From NCBI GenBank assembly GCA_016213135.1, contig JACRBQ010000146.1, forward strand, positions 1-41,258: a stretch of 41,258 nucleotides of DNA, in the 5' to 3' direction. Each line of letters begins with the position of its first letter. Position 1 is the stretch's first letter. The notes below the pieces were generated by a model. It worked only from the letters and a program-made list of their open reading frames with translations, ran no database searches and was not told where the DNA came from. The stretch comes from Chloroflexota bacterium. Its GTDB lineage: Bacteria > Chloroflexota > Anaerolineae > Anaerolineales > VGOW01. The position numbers were made by a program, and so were the translations under genes. Positions 24,476 to 32,408 of this stretch are shown in pieces.

Positions 24476-24876
24476 ACATTCTGGATGAGAATATCCCGAA
24501 GAACCAGCGCCAATTGCTGGAAGGTTGGGGCATTCCCATTCGGCAGATTGGCTTCAATGTAGGGCGGCGTGGATTGCAAGACGATGAGATTATCCCCTTC
24601 TTGCGACGACAACGCCGCCCTACGTTTCTCACTCGCGACGAAGATTTCTATGAGCGGCGTCTGTGTCATGCCAAGTACAGTTTGGTCTACATGGCCGTAC
24701 ACAAAAACGAAGCGGCGGTCTTTGTGCGCCGTCTGCTCCGCCATCCCGAATTCGATACGCAAGCCAGGCGGATGGGAGCCGTGATTCGGGTTTCAAGTGC
24801 GGGACTGTCGTACTGGCAGATTCACGCGGAGAGAGAAGCGAGTCTGGCTTGGGAACAGCAGCGCACCAGCAATTGA
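24472..24876 (+). CDS. DUF5615 PIN-like toxin
   Basis: A 134-residue protein that starts MNILDENIPKNQRQLLEGWG and contains RRPTFLTRDEDFYERRLCH and AVFVRRLLRHPEFDTQARRMG. The acidic residues in LDEN and TRDEDF are the likely metal-binding site of the PIN-like fold. It should be an RNase toxin held inactive by the DUF433 partner. It starts at GTG 24472, sharing bases with the antitoxin stop. An attC-like site begins 27 bases after its stop, so the pair could be an integron-type gene cassette. Confidence 0.85.
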   Translation: MNILDENIPKNQRQLLEGWGIPIRQIGFNVGRRGLQDDEIIPFLRRQRRPTFLTRDEDFYERRLCHAKYSLVYMAVHKNEAAVFVRRLLRHPEFDTQARRMGAVIRVSSAGLSYWQIHAEREASLAWEQQRTSN

Positions 24877-24902
24877 GGCAGCGTCTTGAAATCGGGCAGG
24901 CC

Positions 24903-24993
24903 GCCCAGCCCCGCGTGCAGGCGACGGGGCTTACGCCGCGCTAATTCAAAGGTTCTGGCGACAGCGCCCCGCGCCTGACGCCAGCCGTTGGGC
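24903..24993 (+). other. attC-like recombination site 1
   Basis: The site is bounded by GCCCAGC (24903-24909), one base from the R'' consensus RYYYAAC, and GTTGGGC (24987-24993), a full match to the R' consensus GTTRRRY. The inner arms AGGCGACGGGGC and GCCCCGCGCCT are complementary except for one extra A on the left, like the extrahelical base of integron attC sites. The length (91 bp) and the position between two same-strand genes fit. Functionality is untested. Confidence 0.6.
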
Positions 24994-25053
24994 CGCTCGT
25001 TGCGCTATAGGCGCAGGTTAGCAGTTCCGGGCGTTCATAATCCAAGCGAGCCT

Positions 25054-25875
25054 ATGTCTCATCGTGGCGAAGTATTGGTTGCCATCATCAACAACCGCCT
25101 TGATTTCGCCATTGCTCATGAAGAGCATTGGTATCGTATCCCCGTTAGCAGTAAGGAGAAATGGCTCAGAGAACGCTGGCCGCCGAAGTGGTTAGCCCTG
25201 TATCAAACTAAAATTTTCGGCCAAGAAGCCCACGCTATCAACTATTACGCGAAGGTAATCAACCTTCGCCAAGCGTATCGCTGGCAACTTTTCCCTGACC
25301 AGCCCCGGAATGAAAAGGGCAACCGTCATTACTATCAACTTTTTCTTGAACCCTTACAACAATTATCCAAGCCGATTTTCAGTCGCCGTCACCGAAGAAT
25401 CGTTTTCATTCCAACAACTTGGGAGAAGTTTATCAACGCCACCGAGATAAACGACTTGTACGACGAAAGTTCACTTGAAGACCGACTATGGGCGGCGCTC
25501 AAGCGATTGCAAGTTCAAGCGGAACGGCAAGAACTTGTAGCCCGTAAAGACCACAACTACTTTCTGGATTTTGCTATTTACTGCGCGTCGGGGAAAATAG
25601 ATGTTGAAACGGATGGAGATGAGTGGCACGCCAACCCAGAAAAAGCGGCGTCGGACAATCTCCGCGACAATGATTTGGAAAGTGCTGGTTGGCAACAGTT
25701 ACGTTTCACCACCCATCAAATTCAAGAGCAGATGGCGGAGTATTGCATCCCGAAAATTGTAGAGACGATTAACAACTTGGACGGGTTAGAAGAAGAAGGA
25801 AAGTTCAGGCCTCGCAAGATTGATTTGAACGCGCCGGATGGGTCATATCAGTTAGGGTTATTTGATAATCTATGA
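25054..25875 (+). CDS. PD-(D/E)xK (DUF559/Vsr-like) nuclease-domain protein
   Basis: A 273-residue protein. The N-terminal two thirds are not recognised; they are rich in Trp, Tyr and charged residues (EEHWYRIPVSSKEKW, KVINLRQAYRWQLFPDQP). The C-terminal third looks like a Vsr/DUF559-type nuclease: NYFLDFAIYCASGKIDVETDGDEWH supplies D172, E185 and D187, and SAGWQQLRFTTHQIQEQM is the typical following strand and helix. Base composition is visibly more AT-rich than in neighbouring genes, which suggests transfer. It lies alone between two attC-like sites, as a cassette gene would. I chose ATG 25054; the TTG at 24988 lies inside the attC-like site. The target is unknown. Confidence 0.7.
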   Translation: MSHRGEVLVAIINNRLDFAIAHEEHWYRIPVSSKEKWLRERWPPKWLALYQTKIFGQEAHAINYYAKVINLRQAYRWQLFPDQPRNEKGNRHYYQLFLEPLQQLSKPIFSRRHRRIVFIPTTWEKFINATEINDLYDESSLEDRLWAALKRLQVQAERQELVARKDHNYFLDFAIYCASGKIDVETDGDEWHANPEKAASDNLRDNDLESAGWQQLRFTTHQIQEQMAEYCIPKIVETINNLDGLEEEGKFRPRKIDLNAPDGSYQLGLFDNL

Positions 25876-25933
25876 GCAATCTCAAAGTCGACGCCGCGTT
25901 AAGCCAAACGCGGCTTTCATAGGCAGGGGGGCG

Positions 25934-25993
25934 GCCCAACCCGGCATGCACCCGACGCGCTCCGCGCCCTGCGCGGTCAGCCTGCCGATAGAA
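25934..25993 (+). other. attC-like recombination site 2, degenerate right end
   Basis: GCCCAAC (25934-25940) matches the R'' consensus RYYYAAC. The inner arms GGCATGCACCCGACGCGC and GCGCGGTCAGCCTGCC are largely complementary, with unpaired bases on the left side. The right box reads GATAGAA, which fits only 5 of 7 positions of GTTRRRY. It has the same orientation as site 1. Confidence 0.45.
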
Positions 25994-26019
25994 TTAGAGA
26001 TCAGCCAGAGTAAAACGCC

Positions 26020-26076
26020 ATGATGCCGCAGATGGCTCTCAAATACGATGTTGAAGTGAAAGATGATGGGCGCGGT
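26020..26076 (+). pseudogene. 5' remnant of a small antitoxin-like gene
   Basis: The frame from ATG 26020 reads MMPQ, then MALKYDVEVKDDGRGD. That start resembles small Chloroflexota antitoxin proteins that continue with VELxVPFPAG. After about 26075 the reading frame turns into the antisense of the acetyltransferase gene and the resemblance ends. It lies just after attC-like site 2, where the next cassette gene would begin. The family match is from memory and not certain. Confidence 0.35.
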
Positions 26077-26078
26077 GA

Positions 26079-26699
26079 TTACGACCTCCACCCCTCCGGC
26101 GTGAACGGCCATTGCAACTGCGCGCAAATTGCCCGCCACCGCTCCGGCATCTCCGGCGTGTACAGAAATGGCACGTACCCCAGCTTCAGATAGATTTTTA
26201 ATGCCGCCAGCCGCCAGTGTTCGGTGTACAGGTGAATGTTGCGGTAGCCCGCGCCGATGAGCCGCGCCGTCACCGCGGCGCAGACCACCATGCCCAGACC
26301 CTTGCCCGCGTGGGCCGGGTCGCCGGCCACCCAGCCCAACTCGCCGCCAAAGGGATGCTGCTCTGAATGGTCGTGCAGCCCCATCGCAGTTGCCACAATC
26401 TCGCCGCTCTCGCCGTGGATGGCCATGAACCAACTCTCCGGCGGGATTCTTGCCATCCACGGCTTCAGCTTCTCGTCGTTCCACCCCGGCCACCCGGCTA
26501 ACTCCATCACCCTGTAAAAGCGCGGCTCGTCTCCCTTGCGATAGGTGCGCAGCGAATATCCGGGCGGCACCCGCACCACAGGCGGGGCGTTCAACAGGCG
26601 CTCCGGCCAGATCATCTGCAATTGCACGTAGGGTTCGTTTTCGGCCAATGTGCCTCTGGATTGTGGAGGGTCGTAAGGGTGGTGGCTGATGTTCCGCAA
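26079..26699 (-). CDS. GNAT-family N-acetyltransferase
   Basis: A 206-residue acetyltransferase. The acetyl-CoA binding motif is in GWVAGDPAHAGKGLGMVVCAAVTARL, followed by IHLYTEHWRLAALKIYLKLGYVPFL, the usual motif B. The substrate is unknown. The frame starts at TTG 26699; a TACACT box ends 10 bases upstream, so a near-leaderless message is possible. An internal ATG at 26615 (MIWPERLL) is an alternative start. It faces the cassette region tail to tail, and its 3' end lies directly at the break of the antitoxin remnant. Confidence 0.82.
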   Translation of the reverse strand: MRNISHHPYDPPQSRGTLAENEPYVQLQMIWPERLLNAPPVVRVPPGYSLRTYRKGDEPRFYRVMELAGWPGWNDEKLKPWMARIPPESWFMAIHGESGEIVATAMGLHDHSEQHPFGGELGWVAGDPAHAGKGLGMVVCAAVTARLIGAGYRNIHLYTEHWRLAALKIYLKLGYVPFLYTPEMPERWRAICAQLQWPFTPEGWRS

Positions 26700-26709
26700 A
26701 TCCGTTGAC

Positions 26710-26715
26710 AGTGTA
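26710..26715 (-). promoter_or_regulatory. Possible -10 box for the acetyltransferase gene
   Basis: The minus strand reads GGTACACTGTC. TACACT ends 10 bases before the TTG start, giving a predicted leader of only a few bases. No clear -35. Confidence 0.3.
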
Positions 26716-26839
26716 CCATCGAAGAATCGTCAACCCTACCGATAACCTACGACGGCCGACCATCAGGCGTGTTAGACTCAAGCTGGTACGCGAATTGCAC
26801 ACTCTGGTTTGAAATATCCGTGAAGGGGAATGTTAAATC

Positions 26840-29437
26840 ATGCCACGCTTGCAGCACCACAATCGGCGAAAACTCTGGCGCGCGCTCGCGGCACTCGTTG
26901 CGCTTGCCATTGCCCTCGCGGCCTTCGCTCCGCTCGGCACCCTCAGCGCCGCCCCGGCGGCGCAAACGCCCACGGCCGTCGGGCTGGGCGCGTTCGGCCT
27001 CGTTTCGGCGCAGGTGGGCTGGGCGCAAGTGGGCGGGCGTCTGTGGCGCACCGCCGATGGCGGCGGCTCGTGGGCCGACATCACCCCGCCGCTCGCTTCG
27101 CTCGACGCCGTGACCTTTGCCGACGAGGCGCACAGTTACGCCCTCAGCGCCTCGGGCGGGGCGTACACGCTGGCCCGCACCGACGACGCCGGGGCAACGT
27201 GGCAAACGTGGCCGCTGGCTCTGTTTGCGCCGGGCGACGACGCCGCGCTGGCCGGGGCATTCTATTTTCAATTCATCAGCGCCGACACCGGCTGGCTGGT
27301 GGTCAAACGGGCGACCGGCGCCGCCTTCAGCGTGGGCGCGTTGTTTGGCACAACCGATGGCGGCCACACGTGGGCCCGACTGTCGTTGCCGATGGGCGAG
27401 CCGGTGCGGTTTGTGGATTCGCTGCACGGATGGACGGCGGGCCTGGGCGGACTCTTCCGCACGGCGAACGGCGGACTCTCGTGGGATGCCGTGTCACTCG
27501 GGATCGATTCCGGGGGGGACATGCGCCCGCCGCGCTACCGGCTGCCCCGGTTCGACGATGCCCTGCACGGCCTTGCGCCCGTGGTGCAAGTGAGCGAAAC
27601 CGAAACGCGCGTGACGTTCTTCGCCACCGCCGATGGCGGCGACTCGTGGCAAGCGGTGAGCGCGCAAACCGTAAGCGCGGGCGCGGACGTGCCGCTGGCC
27701 CTGGGGTCGGCGCAGGCCGGGCGCGCCGTGCTGCAACCGGATGTGACCGAAGTGCAGATGGCCTCGCCGCAAACCGGCTGGGCCAAAGCCGCGCGCGGCG
27801 CGTGCGGGGCAGGGGGCTGCACCCAAACCTCGTGGCTGCTGCGCACCGAAGACGGCGGCGACTCGTGGACGACGCTCCCGCTTCCCGGCGATGCGGCCAC
27901 TACGATTGAGCAAGCTTCCCCCGCCTCGGCAGTGATCGCGGCCGGCGGGCGCACTGCCGTCTTTCAGGGTCAGGGCTTCGATAGCTGCACCATCCCCACT
28001 CTCACCGACATGCAAACGTGGTTTATCGCCAGTCCGTACCGCGTGTGGAATCTGTACATCGGCGGCAGCAGCCGCGCCAGTTGCGGCACGCTCACGTCGG
28101 CGTTCATCAACAGCCTCGCCGCGCAGGGCTGGCAATTCATCCCCACCTGGGTCGGGCCGCAGGCCGCGTGCTCCACCATCCCCGGCGTGACGAAGATGAG
28201 CTACGACACGGCCACCGCGTTCACCCAGGGCGCAACCGAAGCCGACGCCGCGCTCAACGTCGCCCTCAATCTCGGCCTGCCGCTGCCCGACAAAACCGGC
28301 ACCGTGATCTATTATGACCTCGAAGCCTACGACACGGGCAACAGCGCCTGCCGCAACGCGGCCAAGTCGTTCATCTCCGGTTGGACGAGTCAACTGCGCG
28401 CGCGCGGGAACATCGTCGGAGTCTATGGGGCCACGTGCTCGTCGGCCATCAGCGACTTCGCCCTCATCGCCAACGTGCCCGATCAAATCTGGGCCGCGTG
28501 GTGGCACTATTCGGGCTACAACGCCAACGCCTCGGTGTGGAATCTCGTCTGCCTCGACAACACGCTGTGGGTCGGTTCGCAGCGCCTGCATCAATACGCG
28601 GGCGGCCATAACGAAACGTGGGGCGGCGCCACGATCAACATTGACAATGATGTGCTCGACGGCGTGGTGGCGTCGTTGGGTTCGTGTTATTTATTGACGA
28701 CGGATGTGACGCCGCCACTGGCCGGGAACGTGATCGCCGACCCGCCCCCCAACTGCGGGGGAACGGGCTACACGGGGGGCACAGTGGTGCAACTTACGGC
28801 AGCGCCGAGCCAGGGATACAGTTTTGCCGGTTGGGGCGGCGACCTCAGGGGCGTCAACTCGCCGGTCAGCGTCACCGTCTCCTCCAACCTGTCGGTGATT
28901 GCGAACTTCGCACAAGACACGGGCTGGCTCTCGCCCACTGCCGATGCGGCGCAAACCACCAGGGCAGGCGACAAAAACGGATATGAACTATCGCCCGTCA
29001 ATGCCTATGCCTCCGATGGCCTGTTCGCCGCCGACATAAACAGCGGCGTCGCCGGCGCGGCGCAATGCGGCAGCGCCAAACGCGACCGCCATCAGTTTTA
29101 CGGTTTCGACGTGAACCTGCCGCCGGGCAGCGCCATCACCGGCCTGGCCGTGCGCCTCGACGCCAAAGCCGACAGCGCCGCGCGCGCGCCGAAGATTTGT
29201 GTTCAGTTTTCCGCCGACGGCGGCAACACGTGGACGGCGGCGAAATCAACGACCAAGCTTTCGGCGGCGGTGGCGGCTTATGCGCTGGGTGGCGCGGGCG
29301 ACGGCTGGGGCCGGGTATGGGTTGCCAACGACGTGACTGCGCCCAACCTGCGAGTGCGCCTCACCGACGTGGCCGGAGTCGCCACGCGCGACTTTTATCT
29401 TGATTGGGTGGCGGTGAAGGTGTACTTCCAGCCGTAG
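26840..29437 (+). CDS. Secreted protein: Asp-box propeller, DUF1906 domain, repeat and C-terminal sandwich
   Basis: An 865-residue exported protein. Residues 1-38 form a signal peptide ([25 protein letters not shown]). Residues 45-375 hold six Asp-box motifs ([48 protein letters not shown]), the mark of a YCF48/sialidase-like beta-propeller. Residues 378-617 resemble DUF1906, a glycoside-hydrolase-like TIM barrel: [66 protein letters not shown] short InlB-like repeat follows ([20 protein letters not shown]), then a C-terminal beta-sandwich with [11 protein letters not shown] and [11 protein letters not shown]. It probably acts on an outer polysaccharide or the cell wall. The stop codon is the first triplet of a MITE-like element. 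Confidence 0.75.
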   Translation: MPRLQHHNRRKLWRALAALVALAIALAAFAPLGTLSAAPAAQTPTAVGLGAFGLVSAQVGWAQVGGRLWRTADGGGSWADITPPLASLDAVTFADEAHSYALSASGGAYTLARTDDAGATWQTWPLALFAPGDDAALAGAFYFQFISADTGWLVVKRATGAAFSVGALFGTTDGGHTWARLSLPMGEPVRFVDSLHGWTAGLGGLFRTANGGLSWDAVSLGIDSGGDMRPPRYRLPRFDDALHGLAPVVQVSETETRVTFFATADGGDSWQAVSAQTVSAGADVPLALGSAQAGRAVLQPDVTEVQMASPQTGWAKAARGACGAGGCTQTSWLLRTEDGGDSWTTLPLPGDAATTIEQASPASAVIAAGGRTAVFQGQGFDSCTIPTLTDMQTWFIASPYRVWNLYIGGSSRASCGTLTSAFINSLAAQGWQFIPTWVGPQAACSTIPGVTKMSYDTATAFTQGATEADAALNVALNLGLPLPDKTGTVIYYDLEAYDTGNSACRNAAKSFISGWTSQLRARGNIVGVYGATCSSAISDFALIANVPDQIWAAWWHYSGYNANASVWNLVCLDNTLWVGSQRLHQYAGGHNETWGGATINIDNDVLDGVVASLGSCYLLTTDVTPPLAGNVIADPPPNCGGTGYTGGTVVQLTAAPSQGYSFAGWGGDLRGVNSPVSVTVSSNLSVIANFAQDTGWLSPTADAAQTTRAGDKNGYELSPVNAYASDGLFAADINSGVAGAAQCGSAKRDRHQFYGFDVNLPPGSAITGLAVRLDAKADSAARAPKICVQFSADGGNTWTAAKSTTKLSAAVAAYALGGAGDGWGRVWVANDVTAPNLRVRLTDVAGVATRDFYLDWVAVKVYFQP

Positions 29438-29542
29438 TAGTCCGCCAACTTTGGATCGCATAGTCGTAGCCTAGCCCCTTGTGGGCGGCGCACGCGCACA
29501 AGGCGCTACGCTACACAGCGCTCTAACATTGGCGGACTACTA
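29435..29542. mobile_element. MITE-like palindromic element at the 3' end of the secreted-protein gene
   Basis: TAGTAGTCCGCCAA (29435-29448) and its exact complement (29529-29542) form 14-bp terminal inverted repeats of a 108-bp element. Inside, CGTAGC...CCTTGTG pairs with CACAAGG.GCTACG, so the whole unit can fold into one long hairpin. It has no coding capacity. Its first three bases serve as the stop codon of the preceding gene. Confidence 0.6.
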
Positions 29543-29548
29543 GTAGGG

Positions 29549-30199
29549 CTAACCCTTGCGCTTCGGGCGGTAGAGGCCTGCTTCGTTCACCCCCAGCAGC
29601 CCCGCCCGGAGCGACCGTTCATCCACGGGCGACAGCCGCGCAACCATCTCTGGCGTCAGCACTTGCACTTTGCGTATCTCGTCCAGCCGATCGGCAATGA
29701 GATCGAGCGGCCCATCTTCGGTCATCCACGGCAGGCGATCAAACCGCCTCAAGTTCATGGGCGCGGTGTAGCCGCGCAGCGTCTTCTCGCCCTCCACGTT
29801 GTAAAACTGCTCGAAGTACGACAACACCAATTCGCGCAGCGTGCGGAAGATTGGCTCGCGATAGCGCAGGCCCACGAAGTTGGACTTGGCGACCGCGCCC
29901 CAATGGCCGTCGCGCTTGAACAGCGCCAGCAAGTGATCATCGTCTCGGCTGTTGGGCAGTATGTCCACTATCAGCGGCGGATGCCCCAGCCGCCGCAGGG
30001 CCGCCGCCGCAAACAGCGCCCCGTCGAAGCAGTGGCCCACCCGGTCGCGCAGCACGCGCAACGGGCAGCGGTAAATCTCCTCCGAGCTGTAGATCACCTT
30101 ATCCAGAAACCCTTGTATTTTCACCGGCGTCGTCAGCCGGGCCATGAATTGCCGATCAGATTTGGTCAGTGCGCGATCGAAGGTTTCGAGGGCTGGCAT
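29549..30199 (-). CDS. Transglutaminase-like superfamily protein
   Basis: A 216-residue cytoplasmic protein. The segment RVLRDRVGHCFDGALFAAAALRRLG has the Cys in a helix start as in transglutaminase-like peptidases. DDDHLLALFKRDGHWGAVAKSN offers the His and a following Asp/Asn, completing a possible Cys-His-Asp triad. Later sequence (YFEQFYNVEGEKTLRGYTAP) matches no family I know. The assignment is by motif spacing only. The start ATG 30199 has AGGA about 13 bases upstream. Confidence 0.6.
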   Translation of the reverse strand: MPALETFDRALTKSDRQFMARLTTPVKIQGFLDKVIYSSEEIYRCPLRVLRDRVGHCFDGALFAAAALRRLGHPPLIVDILPNSRDDDHLLALFKRDGHWGAVAKSNFVGLRYREPIFRTLRELVLSYFEQFYNVEGEKTLRGYTAPMNLRRFDRLPWMTEDGPLDLIADRLDEIRKVQVLTPEMVARLSPVDERSLRAGLLGVNEAGLYRPKRKG

Positions 30200-30285
30200 G
30201 GAAATGCAGTTTCCTGTGTAGCTTAGGGGCGCAACGGCTCAAGACGGAGTGGCCGCGCCACGTTCAAGGAATGCGATGCCCATGC

Positions 30286-30522
30286 CTAAAGCGTGTCCTT
30301 GTGATCAGGCTCGATGCTGGCAACTTTAGCCAGCGCGCGCTCAAATTTCTTCTTATCCCCTCGCTTGGCTCGTTTGCCAAGATATTCCTCGGTCATAAGA
30401 GCCGACAGTTTCTCAGCCAGTGCCAGCGTAATGATCTGGTTGATGGATACACTCTCCTGTTTAGCTAATTCTCGCACTTTATCGTGCAGGGAGTCGGGTA
30501 ATCTCAGGCTGATTGTGCTCAT
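30286..30522 (-). CDS. Ribbon-helix-helix (HicB/CopG-like) antitoxin
   Basis: A 78-residue protein starting MSTISLRLPDSLHDKVRELA, a ribbon-helix-helix beta strand plus helix, followed by ESVSINQIITLALAEKLSAL. The C-terminal half (TEEYLGKRAKRGDKKKFERALAKV) is the likely toxin-binding part. It overlaps the PIN-domain fragment (ATGA), so it is the downstream partner of a toxin-first pair. Because the toxin looks broken, this may be an orphan antitoxin. Confidence 0.82.
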   Translation of the reverse strand: MSTISLRLPDSLHDKVRELAKQESVSINQIITLALAEKLSALMTEEYLGKRAKRGDKKKFERALAKVASIEPDHKDTL

Positions 30523-30770
30523 GGCAAGGCTCCTATCTTTTGCAGAAACTCTTTCGGAGTTACAGCGCTGAGTCCGAATTGCTCAACACCGTGAAAATCG
30601 CTTTGATTGTATGTGACGATGAATTCGCACTCGGCTGTGATTGCCAACTCCGACACCATATCATCTATGATACCAACAGTGTTGTCAATAAACTCGTAGC
30701 AATTCTCAATATGGCTTCGTAGTAACGACTTCAGTCGTGGTTTGCGGCTAAAAAGCGACTGAAGTCGCAA
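30519..30770 (-). pseudogene. PIN-domain toxin remnant, 5' part replaced by a palindromic repeat
   Basis: The last 60 residues, IIDDMVSELAITAECEFIVTYNQSDF and then FGLSAVTPKEFLQKIGAL, are the C-terminal half of a PIN toxin, with the DDM and IVTxNxxDF acidic motifs. The N-terminal half with the first catalytic Asp (DTN motif) is missing. In its place the reading frame runs through the inverted repeat at 30719-30774, giving RLQSLFSRKPRLKSLL, which is not PIN-like. I therefore call the toxin inactivated. The upstream sequence to 30870 shows no recognisable N-terminal PIN segment. Confidence 0.6.
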
Positions 30771-30774
30771 CTAC
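30719..30774. repeat. Palindromic repeat inserted in the PIN toxin locus
   Basis: GTAGTAACGACTTCAGTCGT (30719-30738) and GCGACTGAAGTCGCAACTAC (30755-30774) are inverted copies with mismatches at three positions and a 16-base loop. The core CGACTTCAGTCG is itself nearly palindromic. This has the form of a small dispersed palindromic element. Confidence 0.65.
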
Positions 30775-30911
30775 CGGCGTCAATCGCTTTCATACTGAGG
30801 ATTGCTGTGGCAGATACTTCGGCATGTGGGGGGCAATACTCAAGTAGCGACTGCGCAATTACAACTTGGCTGTCGCGACTGCCAACGAGGCGAGGGATGA
30901 GACCTCGCACG

Positions 30912-31685
30912 CTACCCGGGCTGGCGCTGCAGCAGCCACAGCGTGCCACCCTGGCACAGCAGCGCGGCGAAGGTGGCCGCCGCAAAAGCAGGGGCGATGC
31001 CCACACGCTCGATGAGGGCGGCCAGCACGAGAAAGAAGCCGACAAACGAGAACATCCCCAACAGCAAGCCCTTCAGCACTCCGACTGCCGGGGCCGGGCC
31101 GCCGTGGCGATGGGCAAACACCGTGAGGGTGGTGGCATAAACGGGAAACGGGGCCACCAGCCCGGTGAGGTGTGGGCCGAGCGCCGGGGCCAGGTCGGTC
31201 AGCAGCAAAACGAACGCGGTGGCAATCACCATCCTGGCCGGGATGTCCCACCGAGGCGGCGCTGCCATCGGCGAGGAAGTGGCCGTGGGGTATTTGGGCA
31301 TGAGGTCGAGGGCTGCGAGGAGGCTCAGTATCACAATCCCAAAAAGCCACGGTAACGGAAGAGTCAGATATTGCAGGGCGGCTGTTGCCAGGGCGAAGGT
31401 CACGAAGCTCGACGCGACGGCGACGGGCCAATGGAAGCGCGAAGCGATCCAGCCATACCCGAGGCAGAATGCCCCTTCGGAGATTGCGCCCGTGAGCGTC
31501 CCTATGGCGGTGGCGCGAGCGAACGTTGCGCCGTGGTTGAGTGCGAGGAAGAATAAAATCGGCCCGGAGGTGAGGGGCAGACCGACGAGCCAGCCGCTCA
31601 CGGCCGGCCCCCAGCGTCGCCCGGCCAGGCTGGCCGCCCCGATGAGCGCGGGCGTGAGCACGAGTTTCAATATCAGGATGTTCAT
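30912..31685 (-). CDS. Polytopic membrane protein of unknown function
   Basis: A 257-residue integral membrane protein with about eight hydrophobic helices, starting [26 protein letters not shown] and including [21 protein letters not shown] and [26 protein letters not shown] short cytoplasmic loop lies near [17 protein letters not shown] do not recognise the family. I chose ATG 31685, which overlaps the stop of the MaoC gene (ATGA), so the two are translationally coupled. No catalytic motif is visible. Confidence 0.7.
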   Translation of the reverse strand: MNILILKLVLTPALIGAASLAGRRWGPAVSGWLVGLPLTSGPILFFLALNHGATFARATAIGTLTGAISEGAFCLGYGWIASRFHWPVAVASSFVTFALATAALQYLTLPLPWLFGIVILSLLAALDLMPKYPTATSSPMAAPPRWDIPARMVIATAFVLLLTDLAPALGPHLTGLVAPFPVYATTLTVFAHRHGGPAPAVGVLKGLLLGMFSFVGFFLVLAALIERVGIAPAFAAATFAALLCQGGTLWLLQRQPG

Positions 31686-32170
31686 GCAGCGCCGGGTTGA
31701 GGGCGGCAGCGGAGGAGATTCATGGCCTTCATGGTCATGACCGCCTCGCCGTGCTGGTTCAAAACCTCGACGTGCGAGCGCACCAGCCCGCGCCCGGGCT
31801 TGGAGCGCGATACAGCGGCCTCGAGCACCGTCACGCGCACCGAGAGCACATCGCCGGGGCGCACCGGCTTGAGCCAACGCAGCTCGTCGACGCCCGGTGA
31901 ACCCAGGCTGGCCCCCGGCGAGAGGTAATGTTCAACCAGCAACCGCATCATCAGGCCCGCCGTGTGCCAGCCGCTGGCGATCAAGTTGCCGTAGATGGAT
32001 TGCCGGGCTGCCTCTCGATCGGTGTGAAACGGCTGCGGGTCGAAGCGCCGGGCGAAGTCGATGACTTCAGCTTCCTCGACGGTGATGCTCCCGAACTCGT
32101 ACACTGTGCCTGCGACGTAATCTTCGAAATAGCGAGGCTCGACGAGGCTTCCGAGGGTTGCGTTGTCCAT
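31682..32170 (-). CDS. MaoC-family dehydratase (hot-dog fold)
   Basis: A 162-residue protein. The motif [31 protein letters not shown] corresponds to the hydratase signature, with the Asp and His that activate water in (R)-specific enoyl-CoA hydratases. [20 protein letters not shown] is the following conserved strand pair. It probably hydrates an acyl-CoA. It starts at ATG 32170 with GGAG upstream, and its stop overlaps the membrane protein gene. Confidence 0.85.
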   Translation of the reverse strand: MDNATLGSLVEPRYFEDYVAGTVYEFGSITVEEAEVIDFARRFDPQPFHTDREAARQSIYGNLIASGWHTAGLMMRLLVEHYLSPGASLGSPGVDELRWLKPVRPGDVLSVRVTVLEAAVSRSKPGRGLVRSHVEVLNQHGEAVMTMKAMNLLRCRPQPGAA

Positions 32171-32211
32171 GAGGCTCCACTTGTTCTGAATGCTGGATTG
32201 GGCTGCGCTCG

Positions 32212-32217
32212 TATTCT
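32212..32217 (-). promoter_or_regulatory. Possible -10 box for the MaoC operon
   Basis: The minus strand reads GGATAGAATACG; TAGAAT is 41 bases upstream of the ATG at 32170. No -35 with good spacing was found. Confidence 0.35.
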
Positions 32218-32286
32218 ATCCTACCTCGCTATGCAACACCAAACCGCCCTCGTCCTGTCTCGCCAAAATTGTCCCCTCGCCGCCGC

Positions 32287-32316
32287 TAGACTATATCCGA
32301 GACAACGTGATAGAAT
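32287..32316 (+). promoter_or_regulatory. Likely promoter of the metK leader
   Basis: TAGACT (32287-32292), an 18-base spacer and TAGAAT (32311-32316) with TGA directly before it. Transcription would begin near 32323, about 85 bases upstream of the SAM-I aptamer, and would include the hairpin at 32331-32354. Confidence 0.5.
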
Positions 32317-32330
32317 TGCCCCGTCCGACA

Positions 32331-32360
32331 CGCTGCCAGTGGCACGGGGCAGCGCTTTTT
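32331..32360 (+). terminator. Hairpin with T-run upstream of the SAM riboswitch
   Basis: CGCTGCC (32331-32337) pairs with GGCAGCG (32348-32354), followed by CTTTTT. A competing stem, GCCCCGT (32318-32324) with ACGGGGC (32344-32350), uses some of the same bases. It could be an attenuator or an end for a short transcript from the promoter at 32287-32316. Confidence 0.4.
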
Positions 32361-32408
32361 ACAAACAACTAAAAAATGCGGTCATGACGCACCCGCGTTA
32401 TGACGTCG

